Of a stretch of DNA of 64,000 bases, positions 42,484-54,660 are shown one piece after another. Made by a program: the position numbers and the translations under genes. The first letter of the stretch is position 1. Each line of letters starts with the position of its first letter. The notes beneath the pieces were generated by a model. It made no database searches. It was not told the origin of the DNA and saw only the letters and a list, made by a program, of their open reading frames with translations. Source of the DNA: Gerris lacustris (Eukaryota; Arthropoda; Insecta; Hemiptera; Gerridae). The stretch is from contig OX578281.1 in the NCBI GenBank assembly GCA_951217055.1, positions 9,454,447 to 9,518,446 on the forward strand, written 5' to 3'.

Positions 42484-44737
42484 AAACAGGTCAAGTGTGT
42501 GCTAGTCAGCACACAGCGAGGGTCCGTAGGCCACACTATATAGTGTTTAACTGTAAAGTGTATAAACAGTGTTTTTTTAAAATGCTAAAAAGCTTATACT
42601 TTGAACCATTCTAAGTGTCTGATATTCTCAAAACACACTCTGATAAAGTATTTTTTTGCCACTGAACCGGACTACAACCATATAAATTCATCGAAAAGAC
42701 CATAATTATAAAAAAAAACGTATTTTGTCAATAAAAAATAAAATAATATTTTTTTCGAAATTTCAAAAAAGTGGTATCTTTACTTTTGGTCAAAGAATGT
42801 TCAGGAATTTTTTCAGATTTTTTGCACTTCACATAAGCGAGATAGAAGGGGGGGGGGGGGAGGACACGTTTCACACCCACTTCAAACTTGCCTACGCTCG
42901 CCCTATCAAAGTTACATCCAAAGAATTATATATTTTTGTAATCAGCTCGAAATATCCTTTCATATGATACCCCTCACGGTGTCGAAAAAAAATAAACAAA
43001 TTTTAACCCTTAAGTTTTTTTACCCTAATTTTTTTGAATTTTTTTTTTTTAAGTCGCTATATTTTTAAAATATGTGGGTAGGTACAAGACACATACATGC
43101 CAAATTTCAAAGTGATCGGACGAAAGGTGTAGCCGTGAGAGCAGGCGACTGGACGGACGGACAGACACACGCAGGAAAATATAAGGGTCCTTGGTTTTGC
43201 CTACGGACCCAAATAAAAATTATAATTTGATTTAAATTATAAATTGATACTTTTTATTCATGTAAAAAATCAAAACAACTTTGACAAATTAAAAAAAACG
43301 GGGGAAACAATTAAACGAATTAACAATAATGGCTTGTAAAAGCATAAAATCATTAAAGTACGTGATAGGATTCGAGGAAGTTATGTACCACAACAATTTG
43401 AGTCTATTTATTAAGTGAATTAGATTAAACCATAAGTTTAAATGTGAAATACAGCTTAAAAGTCATTAACTGCCATTAGTTTTATTAGTATTAAGTAATT
43501 GGACATATCAGGAATGAAAAGGATGGAGAAAAACTACAAAACAATATAAAACACGAATACATCGAGAGATACTGCTGGTTGTAGAAAGAAAACAAGCGGC
43601 GAAGAACAGTTAAATAGTTACAAAGTATTAATTTAGTAAGATAACGGTGTAATTAATAACTGAGCCATAATACTGTGGTCCGGCCGCACCGTACTGGCCT
43701 AGATCCTTCATCTATATCTCTCTTCATGAAACAATATCCCACTTCACGCGGTTAACTTGCATTAAAAACGTTTAACCGAGATAATCATTAAAGGCAGGAA
43801 GTAAACAGTTAACATGCAAAACAGTTGTGTATAGTTTACTTTACAATGAATGAACTAATTCGCAGACTTTGTATGCAAATATAAGACATGCAATGCTTTT
43901 AAAAATCAATAAACATCAGGTGCTGCAGGAAGCAAACGCATATTAAATATAACGAAAAAATATCTTAGAGAAGTAAAGGCATTATGAATTGTATTATTCT
44001 TTTTTAGGGTCCGTAGGCAAAGCCGCAAGGACCCTTACATTTTCCTGCGTGTGTCTGTCCGTCCGTCCGGTCGCCTGCTCTCACGGCTACACCTTTCGTC
44101 CGATCACTTTGAAATTTGGCATGTATGTGTCCTGTACCTACCCACATATTTTAAAAATATAACGACTTAAAAAAAATATATTTAAAAAAAATTAGGGTAA
44201 AATAACTTAAGGGTTAAAATTGTTTTATTCTTTTTCGACACTTTAAGGGGTATTATATGAAAGGGTACGTCGAGCTGATTACATCAATATATAATTCTTT
44301 GGTTATAACTTTGATAGGGCGAGCGTAGGCAAGTTTGAAGTGGGTGTGAAACGTGTCCCCCCCCCCCTCTATCTCGCTTATGTGAAGTGCAAAAAATCTG
44401 AAAAAATTCCTGAACATTCTTCGACCAAAAGTAAAGATACCACTTTTTGGAAATTTCGAAAAAAATATTATTTCATTTTTTATTGACAAAATACGTTTTT
44501 TTATAACTATGGTCTTTTCGATGTATATTTATATGGCTGTAGCCCAGTTCAGTGGCAAAAAAATACTTTATCAGAAGTTTGTTTATGTGTTTTGAGAATA
44601 TCAGACCCATAGGATAGTTCAAAGTAAGCTTTTTAGCATTTTAAAAAACACCATCAATAGGGTACTACTTAAACTATACATGGTTACTTACCCTCGCTGT
44701 GTGCTGACTACCATACACTTGACCTGTTTATTTTAAA
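42484..44737. mobile_element. Family M element, 2.2 kb, with inverted arms of about 730 bp
   Basis: The outer ends share AATAAACAGGTCAAGTGT in inverted form. The arms (about 42484-43211 and 44006-44737) match along their length, through CACACAGCGAGGGTCCGTAG, AAATTTCAAAGTGATCGGAC and GACGGACGGACAGACACACG. At the inner edge of each arm is a hairpin, GGGTCCGTAGGCAAA with AAGGACCC. The 794-bp centre has no coding frame. Two family M elements inserted head to head would look the same. Frames at 42725-42967 and 44253-44489 are the same arm sequence. Confidence 0.7.
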
Positions 44738-45544
44738 TTCACAATATCTTAACAGTATGTAAACTATAGGACTAGGCCCTCCACGGGCTCTTGCGCCACT
44801 GACTTAGTTACTTTTATTAAAGGTTCACAAACCTTAAGTCCTCCCACTATTATATTAAAAGATAAATCTTAAAAACCAAAAATAACAAAGAAATATATAT
44901 TGATTACATCAAGTAAGAATACATATTCTTAAATATATAATATATTTATATATCAATCGAATATATAAACATCAAATCGTGAAGATGCTAATATATTTTA
45001 AAAGTTTAATGTTAATTTTTGAAGGAATAAAAGTACAGATGTTAGTCCTTTTTTGGTATTAAGATATTTAACTATTAGAATGTCAAATTTTAATATCTCT
45101 GCTTTATCGAAGATGACTCTAAGGCGCCGCGATTCCAAACGCCAAACATTCTCCTGACATATCACGAGGGCATTGCTTCCGACGCCCTATTGACATTTTT
45201 TTTTAAAACTCGTTCTTCTTTAAGATTAGAAAAAAGCGTGTCCATTCGAATTCCTAAGACAGAGTCCTTGAAATGAATGCTTAACTCTGACAAATAAATC
45301 TATTAAAAGGTCCTTCTTCTTTTAAAAATAACTTATCGAGATGGAGCATCCAGGTACACAAAAATATTACAATAGAATGAAAGAGTTCATGGCTTTAACC
45401 TCTAAAAAAATATTTACAAACATTCTATTCGAAACATTTTATATCGTGGGTTTACAACCTGTATAGATCTTTTTAACAAATTCTAATGTCAGGAAAAGTA
45501 TAAATTATAAGTTATGCATCCTTCATTAAATCTTAAATATTGCT
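44738..45544. other. Unassigned AT-rich DNA
   Basis: Short GC-richer patch at 45115-45200 (GGCGCCGCGATTCCAAACGC). No gene recognised. Confidence 0.3.
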
Positions 45545-46015
45545 CATTTAACGTTAAAGGATCTTAAGACTACCATCATTGGTTAACATTCTTTGTTATT
45601 CAACCTTCATTAATGCTTAAATCTTGATAATCTTCATTAAATGATCTTAAGACTGCCAGCATTGGTACTAGCAAACATTCTTTGCTATTCGACCTTCATT
45701 AATGCTTAAATCTTGAACATTCTACGTTAAATGATCTTAAGACTGCCATTATTGGTAATAGTAAACATTCTTAGTTATTCAACCTTCATTAATGCTTAAA
45801 TCTTGAACATTCTTCATTAAATGATCTTAAGACTGCCATCATTGGTAATAGCAAACATTCTTAGTTGTTCAACCTTCATCAATTCTTAAATCTTAAAATG
45901 ATCTTAAGATTACCACCATTGGCAATAGCAAACATTTTTAGTTATTCTACCTTCATTAATGCAACATTCTACGTTAAATGATCTTAAAACTACCATGTTT
46001 GGTAATAGTAATAAT
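45545..46015. repeat. Imperfect tandem array, about six units of 77-90 bp
   Basis: The unit has GATCTTAAGACTGCCATCAT, TGGTAATAGCAAACATTCTT and CAACCTTCATTAATGCTTAA. GATCTTAA starts at about 45560, 45643, 45733, 45823, 45900 and 45980. Later units are shortened. Confidence 0.85.
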
Positions 46016-46211
46016 TTTAATTTACTATCTTCCATTGATCTGGTATATTTTATGATCATGATCATGGAACGTTCCACAATTATATAATTATACTTAAATC
46101 TTATACCATGTATACGTAAAATATTTAGTGCTTTTCTTTAATATCCAATGCTAAATTGTCATTCTTGGGTATAATTTCATATGTATAAAAGTAAACATTC
46201 TCAGATATTAA

Positions 46212-46877
46212 AGCGGAGATACACAGAACTGTAGCTTGCACAAAACCATACTAGCTCCTTACGTTGCACGAGCCTGCTACTATCACGTGGGTATGTTAAA
46301 TTCTACTAATTCAATCTTTCACCCAAATATGTTCTGCTTCTTTTTTGTCTTTATACTTCAGCTAAGCATTCTGTTGTAAGTAACAATGTAACACTATTTA
46401 ATTCACTCCGAATGCTTTCCATGATTCACTTGTTGTGAAAACTTAAGAAAAAATTAAAACGTAAAAAATGCTGGACAGAGTCGGTAGCGTGCCAAACGTG
46501 GTGCTAGTTACGAGTCTCTCTTGCCTCTACAGGCATGCCACGAAGCAGCTTGAATGCAATTTTACTTGCAAATGTATCCTCAGTTAGCCAGTTAGCTTGC
46601 ATGCATTTTGAATTGCAATTGTATCCTCAGTTTGCCATTTAGGCATTGCACAAAGCAGCTTGCATGCAATTTGACTTGCAAATGTATCCTTAGTTTACCA
46701 TTTAGGCATTGCACAAAGCAGCTTGCATGCAATTTGACTTGCAAATGTATCCTCAGTAAGCCAGTTAGCTTGCATGCATTTTGAATTGCAAATGTATCCT
46801 CAGTATGCCAGTTACTGGTGCATACCCTCTTGGCATACAAGCTACTACCCATATTTGACGACATGTATGTCTCCGCT
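46212..46877. mobile_element. TTAA-flanked MITE with internal 63-bp repeats
   Basis: TTAA at 46208-46211 and 46878-46881 flanks inverted ends AGCGGAGAtACA and TGTaTGTCTCCGCT. A TTAA duplication is typical of piggyBac-type insertion, though these ends do not start CCC. Inside, GTATCCT recurs at 46621, 46684 and 46747 in 63-bp units with GCAAAGCAGCTTGCATGCAA. Because 63 is a multiple of 3 the repeats keep a minus-strand frame open, which does not show coding. Confidence 0.55.
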
Positions 46878-46924
46878 TTAAATAATTCTGTGAAGCGAGG
46901 GTCTACTAGACTATTTACTACTGT

Positions 46925-47110
46925 TAAGGGGGCAATACACAAATACACATGCCAAATGCTAGTAACTCGCACAAAACCATGCGAGTAGCTTGCTGGAGGA
47001 AACCTACTGGGGATGTGTATACATCAAAACGCATGTGAGTAAAATCGCATGGGGTTTGATTTTTGTCTTGCCAGTGGCACGAGTCGAGATGTATAGGGAA
47101 ATTGATAAAG
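46925..47110. repeat. Related sequence next to the TTAA element
   Basis: TTAAGGGGGCAATACACAAA and CTCGCACAAAACCATGCGAG resemble the inside of the preceding element (CTTGCACAAAACCATACTAG). No right end was found. Confidence 0.4.
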
Positions 47111-48665
47111 TGGCCTGGTTCTAGAGGCTTGTACTGTATACCACATTCTTTACTTTTGTAAAATTTACTTAAAACTTAAGCATTTACAATTTATTATGTG
47201 TGCCTTCCTACACTTAGCCACTAATCGTTAAGTACAATTTGATTTCTTAAAAAACTTTAGGGAGAAAAAAATGAAGAAATTTTTCCGTACACGTTTTTTT
47301 TTTTTTTCATTGTTTTTTACATAGATGTTAATCTAAAAATCAATTAAATTAACCAATAACTCTAAAAAAAAAAAAAACGAATTTAATATAATGATACGTA
47401 TCATTATTCCGTACTAGAAATATACGTTAACATTAGTAGAATTGTCTTCCTTCTTTAGCTGTCATTAATTTTAACTTAGGAACTAAAAAAAATGTTACCT
47501 TCACCATTCCCTATGTGATTGCAGATTGGGGATTGAGCAACCACTGTGAAAACATCCGTTTTTAAAAGCGAAATGATGCGCAACACTGGGTTAATAAAAA
47601 AAAAGAAACAGAAAAATGAAACACAGTGTTGTAGATGAAAATGACATCGTTAGAGCGATAGTGGTAGGTTCATCATGCGTTTATATGGAAAAATCGTGAA
47701 CATGCTTTGTTGCAAATGAGATTTTTTTTTTAAAACCCTCCCCTTTTTATCTTTGAAGTTGCTTAACTTAGTTTTTTTATATATATACTGCAGTGGATCA
47801 TCTACCGTTTCTGTTACACGGACAATGAATCTCGTCTCCATGAAGCAATTCACAGAAAAGGTCAGGTTTGCGGGTGTACATCTGTGGGAGAAGCTCGCGT
47901 GAGGTCGGTGTTAAGGGTATCTTTAAGATTAACCTTAAAAAAAAACTCGAGTCCGAGATTACGGTCATCGTTCATTATATTCCAAGAGTGCATCTGATAC
48001 ATTCTCTAAATGCAATTGGACACCCTCTTATTTTTTTTTTTCTTAAAATTTTGCTTTTATCTATCTTTTTTCATCTGCTACTTTAAAAATACAAAAACAG
48101 TTTATTACTCTTAAAGTCACTTTGAATTTAATGTCGTTTTCAATCAGAAGTCCCATCTTCAAAGAACAAAAGGTGGTTATAAATTTTCTCGTTGGGTTAT
48201 CACCTTTTATTAAAAGAGATCTCTTATCTTGTTCTTTTGTTCGTTTCTTAACAAATTATACAGACTGTAACACTCAACACTTTTTAAAGACATTTAGTAT
48301 TACCAACTTAAGCAATAGTGTTTTTATTAATTTTAGTTTTCCTTCTAAAGAAAGATTTGTAAATCAGTGAATCTTTGAACTTCTTTTCACGATCATGATC
48401 GTGTCACGCATCTTGACCAAAATAATCCGTGCTACCCTCAGGCATATTTTGACTCTTCGATACTGAGTAATGCGATCCCAAAATATAACCTTTTCGTGTG
48501 ACTCAATTCTCTTTTACATTCGTCGTTCATCTTTCTGTTGATTTTTAAATTGTAAATTACTTCATTTTCAGAAGGGGTTGTACTCATTTTTAAGTGGCTT
48601 ATGAAATAGAAAGAAAATAATTTTACACCTCTGTAATGATATGGTGATATTTAATGATAATCTGG
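47111..48665. other. Unassigned region
   Basis: It contains the 16-bp palindrome AATGATACGTATCATT at 47389-47404 and several short frames (47650-48370) without recognisable domains. I see no supported gene. Confidence 0.3.
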
Positions 48666-48667
48666 TA

Positions 48668-48880
48668 CTTTTAGGTTTCTGTACGAAGTACGAAAAGAAA
48701 CCTTATACTACGACTCTGTCTGTCATTCTGTCCTTTGGCATGTTTCAATTAAAAAAAACTACTATATAGCTAGGAGCATGAAATTCGGCACACAGGTGCA
48801 TCTCGGCATTTGTGACAACTGTACACTTTTTGGAGTTTTCACGCTTAAACCGGCGATTATCGTCTCTCGTACTTACTTGT
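48668..48880 (+). repeat. Terminal-hairpin fragment joined to the family L core
   Basis: GGTTTCTGTACGAAGTACGA then AAAGAAACC is a short hairpin like those of families M and M2. It is followed by CTGTCTGTCATTCTGTCC and GAAATTCGGCACACAGGTGC, which also occurs at 3829-3848. Confidence 0.5.
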
Positions 48881-48889
48881 TTACTTTCT

Positions 48890-49100
48890 CACTGCATGTA
48901 GAGGTAGAGAGAAAGTACTGTGATTAAATAAAAATTCTATTTAGATAGATTTGTACGTATTATGGTTTATTCCGAAATAGGTTTTTAAAATATATACGCC
49001 ATGTATCTTTGCATTCATGTTGTACTAATAAACTACTCCGACTATGATGAAATATATCTACCCCGAAACGGAATCGCGAAATGAATTTTAACATCATGTT
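48890..49100 (-). repeat. Family A copy 8, heavily diverged
   Basis: GTTTACTTTCTCACTGCATG, AGAGAAAGTACTGTGATTAA, and CCCGAAACGGAATCGCGAAA keep the inverse family A order with low identity. Confidence 0.45.
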
Positions 49101-49102
49101 AA

Positions 49103-49175
49103 GGTAGAGGTCTCCAAAAAACAGCCAGCGGACCGGATTCGGCCCCTAAGACGTTTTTATTCGGCCCGCTGCGCC
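49103..49175. repeat. Possible hAT terminal fragment
   Basis: AGAGGTCTCCAAAAAACAGC followed by GGACCGGATTCGGCCC resembles the end of Charlie-type hAT elements. No partner end or target duplication was found. Confidence 0.3.
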
Positions 49176-49563
49176 ACAAAAGAAGTTAACAAATAAACCT
49201 AAACAATGCAATGTTATAAGTTCTCTATAATGAAATGCCATTTCCCATTTCAAACCTTAAAACAGATCATCACATATTTAGGATTTAGGAACACAGCAGC
49301 GTTCCGCCCGCCAAGTCAAAAACTCAAAATTTCACAAAAGCTGCTAGTGTATATATACCGTAGGTGACAAACTAGGGTTTTTGAGGGTCTGCAGCGTGAA
49401 ATACGTACATGCTACCTAAATAATTTTTGCTACCTTAATATCTTTGAAGGCCGTGTCCTGTAGATCAAAATAAAAAAAAATGAAATCGGTCAAGCAGAAG
49501 TAGAGAAAAATAAGTGTGAAAATGGTAGTTTTGATGTCTTCTTCTTATTCTTCCTTCATTTTA

Positions 49564-50396
49564 CGTTGACGCACCTACAGCCTAAACTACTGAACCGATT
49601 TTAATGAATGAGAGCTTTTTGGATTCGTCTAGGGCCTTAGTGCATTCCTAGATCAAAAACAATAAGGTAGCTCATTCCTATGCTGAACGCGGAGCTAGAA
49701 ACCAAGCTAGCGAACAGGCACTTTAACGTTGACGCACCTACAGCCTAAACTACGGAACCGATTTTAATGAATGAGAGCTTTTTGGATTCGTCTAGGGCCT
49801 TAGTGCATTCCTAGATCAAAAACAATAAGGTAGCTCATTCCTATGCTGAACGCGGAGCTAGAAACCAAGCTAGCGAACAGGCACTTTAACGTTGACGCAC
49901 CTACAGCCTAAACTACGGAACCGATTTTAATGAATGAGAGCTTTTTGGATTCGTCTAGGGCCTTAGTGCATTCCTAGATCAAAAACAATAAGGTAGCTCA
50001 TTCCTATGCTGAACGCGGAGCTAGAAACCAAGCTAGCGAACAGGCACTTTAACGTTGACGCACCTACAGCCTAAACTACGGAACCGATTTTAATGAATGA
50101 GAGCTTTTTGGATTCGTCTAGGGCCTTAGTGCATTCCTAGATCAAAAACAATAAGGTAGCTCATTCCTATGCTGAACGCGAAGCTAGAAACCAAGCTAGC
50201 GAGCAGACACTTTAACGTTGACGCACCTACAGTCTGAACTACTGAACCGATTTTAATGAATGAGGGCTTTTTGGATTCGTCTAAGACTCTAGTGTAATCC
50301 CCCCCCCCCCTCAACTCATCCCCCGCCCCCTACATCCCTTCAACTCATTCCTACGCGGAATGTGGAGCGAGAAACCAAGCTAATAAACAGTCTAAA
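49564..50396. repeat. 163-bp tandem array, four near-identical units plus a diverged fifth
   Basis: Units begin CGTTGACGCACCTACAGCCT at 49564, 49727, 49890, 50053 and 50216, an exact period of 163. The first four differ by only a few bases. The fifth diverges and ends in a C-rich tract. The unit holds AAACTACTGAACCGATTTTA, the same lead-in found in family A and the 118-130-bp array. Confidence 0.95.
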
Positions 50397-50599
50397 ATGG
50401 GTAGAAACCAAGTAAGCGTCATATGAAGTGGTGAGTCTGACAATTATACGGAGGTACTAATGTTGCAACACATGAACCATAGTGTGCATACAATATAACT
50501 ATCTGCAATAAGACATACAAACCTAACGCTGCAATATTACAATTGCAATATTTTCCATCATGGTGAGAATGTTGTTGTTCTCATGATCAATCTATTTTA

Positions 50600-51447
50600 A
50601 TATTGTTCTCTTGTCAATCATTTTGACATCTGTAAAAAAATAGTTTTATTTATTCCCGATTCCGTAAATCTGTTGTTCTCTTGTCAATCATTTTGACATC
50701 TGTAAAAAAAATAGTTTTATTTATTCCCGATTCCGTAAATCTGTTGTTCTCTTGTCAATCATTTTGACATCTGTAAAAAAAATAGTTTTATTTATTCCCG
50801 ATTCCGTAAATCTGTTGTTCTCTTGTCAATTATTTTGACATCTGTATAAAAAATAGTTTTATTTATTCCCGATTCCGTAAATCTGTTGTTCTCTTGTCAA
50901 TCATTTTGACATTTGTAAAAAAAATAGTTTTATTTATTCCCGATTCCGTAAATCTGTTGTTCTCTTGTCAATTATTTTGACATCTGTATAAAAAATAGTT
51001 TTATTTATTCCCGATTCCGTAAATCTGTTGTTCTCTTGTCAATCATTTTGACATCTGTAAAAAAAAAAATGTTATTTATTCCCGATTTCGTAAATCTGTT
51101 GTTCTCTTGTCAATCATTTTGACAACTGTAACGAAATATATTGATTTTTATTATTCCCTATTTGTTTCATCTATTGTTCTATTGTTCTCTTGTCTATTGT
51201 TCTATTTTTCTCATGTTTAATCTATTTTATACTATTGTTCTCTTGTCAATCATTTGGACATCTGTGAAGAAAATTATTGATTTTTATTAATGCCCTGTTT
51301 ATTTAATCAATTGTTCTCTTGTCAATCATTTGTAAATTATTGAGTTTTCCCGTATTTGTTTAATCCATTGTTTTCTTGAAATTATTTTTGACATCTGTAA
51401 CGAAAGTCATTGATTTTTATTTTTATTAATCCCCTATTTATTTAATC
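50600..51447. repeat. 71-bp tandem array, seven regular units then decayed ones
   Basis: The unit is TGTTGTTCTCTTGTCAATCA, TTTTGACATCTGTAAAAAAA, TAGTTTTATTTATTCCCGAT and TCCGTAAATC, with period 71. Alternation of TCAATCA and TCAATTA units suggests two-unit duplication. After about 51120 units shorten and diverge. The array picks up again at 52226, beyond an inserted element. Confidence 0.93.
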
Positions 51448-52225
51448 CTCAGAGTAAGGAAGGGATAGAGGGAACAATACTATAGAATCGGGGTCTCAAA
51501 AAGTGGTTCGTTATGCTACATCCCTATGCTAAAACTCCCAAGCGGCAGGTTGGTGAAACAATAGGTTTGTTCTAACCACACTTCAAACTGGTTTGGAACT
51601 GTCCGACGCATGCGCATTGGACCACATATGAACGTTTTATGCTAATGCACATGCGTCTTACAGTTTGAAACTAGTTTGAGGTGTGGTTGGAACAAACCTA
51701 GTATCGATATCTCGATAAAAACTCGAAATTTATCTGATGTCAGCTAATAGGGATAAGTATTTGATATTTTCTTATGACATTTAATATTTTAATACAGTTT
51801 TCTTTATATACATATGTACTTTAGTGTTTGTTGTTAACCGTAATAATTATCTAAAGGCAGTTACGTTGTTAATAACATGTAATAGTTCCTAGACAATCAA
51901 AAGCAATCCTATATAAAACAAAATCGTCTTCTAAAGCAATCACATCAGATTTTTCTCTTAAATATTTGATATTTTGACATATTTGACATTTCGATAATAA
52001 AACAATCAAACAAAGCACATGACGTGTAAAGGTTTTGTTGACAAGCGTCCGTGGGCACGTAAGGACAAGGAATAGACCAATAAGATAAGGACCAGTGACC
52101 ACATGATCGTGCAGTTGTCACTTTAGTTCGGGTTGAGCTCGCTTGAGAGGTTTAGTATATGGGTGTCGCATAATAAACCACTTTTCAAATAGCATTGCTC
52201 CCTCTACCCCTTCTTTACTCTGAGG
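51448..52225. mobile_element. Transposon inserted in the 71-bp array, TTTAAT duplication
   Basis: CCTCAGAGTAAGGAAGGGAT at the left is inverted at the right (CCCCTTCTTTACTCTGAGG). Terminal similarity continues for about 75 bp (AAAAGTGGTTCGTTATGC and its inverse). TTTAAT flanks both sides. Removing the element restores the array phrase TTTAATCTAATGTTCTC. A second short hairpin element (51562-51700) is nested inside. The 77-codon minus-strand frame at 51869-52102 has no known motif. Confidence 0.65.
51562..51700. mobile_element. Hairpin MITE nested in the 51448-52225 element
   Basis: TAGGTTTGTTCTAACCACAC then TTCAAACTGGTTT pairs with AAACTAGTTTGAGGTGTGGT then TGGAACAAACCTA. Its GCATGCGC and ACATGCGTC centre is also partly paired. 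Confidence 0.65.
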
Positions 52226-53365
52226 TTTAATCTAATGTTCTCGACATTGATAGAATAATATGGAACAGTATCTCTCGAGATATTGATAAAAATAAATCTG
52301 ATTTTGTAGTTGAAAATCGAAAACAAAAAAGTTTCTGGGATCTAGGACCGAGATTATGTGGCAAAATTAGTCTGAGTTGTCTCGGACCGATTTTTTTTAA
52401 ATATCTGTGGCAGCAACCTTTCTTTCGATATTTCTTTAATCTGTGAGAACAGATATATCATGTAATTTTCAATATTTCTTTAAACACCCATTTAATTACT
52501 CTGTTTTTTTTTTTTTTTTTTTTTTTTGTTTTTTTTGTTTTTTTTGTTTTTTTTACTAGATAAGCTGTAATTGAGCTCTAGGTTTTAATTTTAAAGGACA
52601 AAAGATCACGGCTTCGGTTACGTGGGAGTGTGAAAATAAGAACGGTATCACAAAACCTTTCTTCTAAAATTCTATTGTTACTTCCCAAGCAATAGTTCAC
52701 TCAAAACAACGAACTAGATTGGCAACAACTAACTCATGGCTTCAGTGTCACAATATTCAGGGGAAAAAATTAAATCCATTTCAAATGTCTTATCAAAATA
52801 GATTAAAATGACGGAATCTATTTTTCTGTTATATTCTTATCAAAAGCAAAGTGTTTATGAAAATAATATAAAATATATATACATCGTAATAAATCCTTCA
52901 GAGTATAGAAAAGTCCAAACTGTTTTAAAAAAATACTTCTTGCATACGAGTCCGCAAGACAGTGAGACATTTTTATGTTTTCGCTCTGTGTAAGCTACCG
53001 ACATAAAATGAAATAAAATCGATAATTTATTCAAGTAATTGATAAAAGTAGATAGAAGATCATTTTTTTTTTTATCTCCACACCGGCACTGCCGCGGCTT
53101 GATTACAAACGACTGAATTCAAAGCCGCCGGCCCGCCTTCTACGAATTGTTAAAATGCCTTCATACTTTTTATTTCTTTAGGCCGAGAGGGCTGAGAGTT
53201 GATGGCAACCTCCTGTACTTTCCTAACTCCCTGTCACACGTATAAATCTTTTCGACTTTCTTCGGCCCTATGAAGTGCGGTGGAGGGAGGCCCAAAAGCT
53301 GGAAACAGACTGTGCACACCTCCTATACCTTTCTAACTCCTTGATACACCGGCTAACGTTTTTTA
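52226..53365. other. Unassigned region with a family A end and T8G repeats
   Basis: GTCTGAGTTGTCTCGGACCG at 52369-52388 is the outer end of family A in isolation. A T-rich tract with repeated T8G is at 52503-52555. At 53200-53345 the phrase CCTCCTGTACTTTCCTAACT recurs as CCTCCTATACCTTTCTAACT. No gene is seen. Confidence 0.4.
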
Positions 53366-54660
53366 GTAACGCTTTTCGAGTTAAGTAGCACAGCCTAAAC
53401 AAGGAAATGTCAAAAGAGAAGTGTTTACTTCATTAACGTGATCGGCAACGTTTAGACCTTACCGGCCATTTTCAAGCCCAAACAGTAGAATTTAATTTTA
53501 TTAAAATCGTGTCACACTACCAAAATTAATTGCATTCATACTTATTTATTGTTAATAAATTTGTTTCTATTTAATAGTTTGTGTTGAAACCAAAACTACA
53601 ACATGCGCAATATATTTTCGCTCACCTCTGAAAAAAAATGATCGATTTCGTTTAGCCATATTTGCGCCTATAAAGTCGGACTGGTGGCGAAAAACACACA
53701 TACATACATTCAGCAGAGTAATACCGTGTTTTTGCACACTGCAATAGGCTACACAATTTGCGAGAGACACCAAGGGATGTGCCACGCAAGCGTGACACAT
53801 AGGAACTGTTCCAATATCAGACATAACGTCATTAAGATGTTGGCTCGGCATTACGCTATGTCCTGCATCGTAATGCCGAGCCAACATCTTAATGACGTTA
53901 TGTCTGATGTTGGAACAGTTCCTATGTATCACGCTTGCGTGGCACATCCCTTGGTGTCTCTCACTAATTGTGTAGCCTATTGCAGTGTGCAAAAACACTG
54001 TATTACTCTGCTGATGAGTTTGCCAGCCAAGCAAGAATGGCGGTATGAGAGCACGCTCGTCTCTGATAAGTCCTATATCTGATCTTCTTGATCTAGTATA
54101 GGTCCAGAGTTGGGTGGGCATCGTCAGGCCCCTGATGAGTCGGACGCGACGAAACGATGCAGGACATAGCGTAATGCCAAGCCAACATCTTAATGACGTT
54201 ATGTCTGATATTGGAACAGTTCCTATGTGTCACGCTTGCGTGGCACATCCCTTGGTGTCTCTCGCAAATTGTGTAGCCTATTGCAGTGTGCAAAAACACG
54301 GTATTACTCTGCTGAATGTATGTATGTGTGTTTTTCGCCACCAGTCCGACTTTATAGGCGCAAATATGGCTAAACGAAATCGATCATTTTTTTTCAGAGG
54401 TGAGCGAAAATATATTGCGCATGTTGTAGTTTTGGTTTCAACACAAACTATTAAATAGAAACAAATTTATTAACAATAAATAAGTATGAATGCAATTAAT
54501 TTTGGTAGTGTGACACGATTTTAATAAAATTAAATTCTACTGTTTGGGCTTGAAAATGGCCGGTAAGGTCTAAACGTTGCCGATCACGTTAATGAAGTAA
54601 ACACTTCTCTTTTGACATTTCCTTGTTTAGGCTGTGCTACTTAACTCGAAAAGCGTTACT
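53366..54660. repeat. Large palindrome with arms of about 500 bp
   Basis: TAGTAACGCTTTTCGAGTTA at the left is inverted at 54641-54660. The arms (about 53366-53870 and 54157-54660) match nearly base for base, including a stretch running TCGGACTGGTGGCGAAAAAC. The centre holds the second half of hairpin H1 and a unique piece of about 150 bp (54005-54155). Frames here are mirror images of one another. It could be a foldback transposon, an inverted duplication, or an assembly artefact. Confidence 0.8.
53727..53996. repeat. Hairpin H1, arms of about 125 bp
   Basis: GTTTTTGCACACTGCAATAG through AACGTCATTAAGATGTTGGC and TCGGCATTACG pairs with its inverse around the loop CTATGTCCTGCAT. Arms differ at only a few positions. 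It is nested in the left arm and centre of the 53366-54660 palindrome. Confidence 0.85.

Noticed and set aside
46592..46972. 126-residue repeat protein (LRIHLQVKLHASCFVQCLNGK units)
   Set aside because: The frame stays open because the DNA repeat is 63 bp. It lies in a MITE-like element and spans its edge.
47868..48370. Two adjacent plus-strand frames of 72 and 82 codons
   Set aside because: No motif, splice context or similarity to anything I recognise. Length is within what chance gives in AT-rich DNA.
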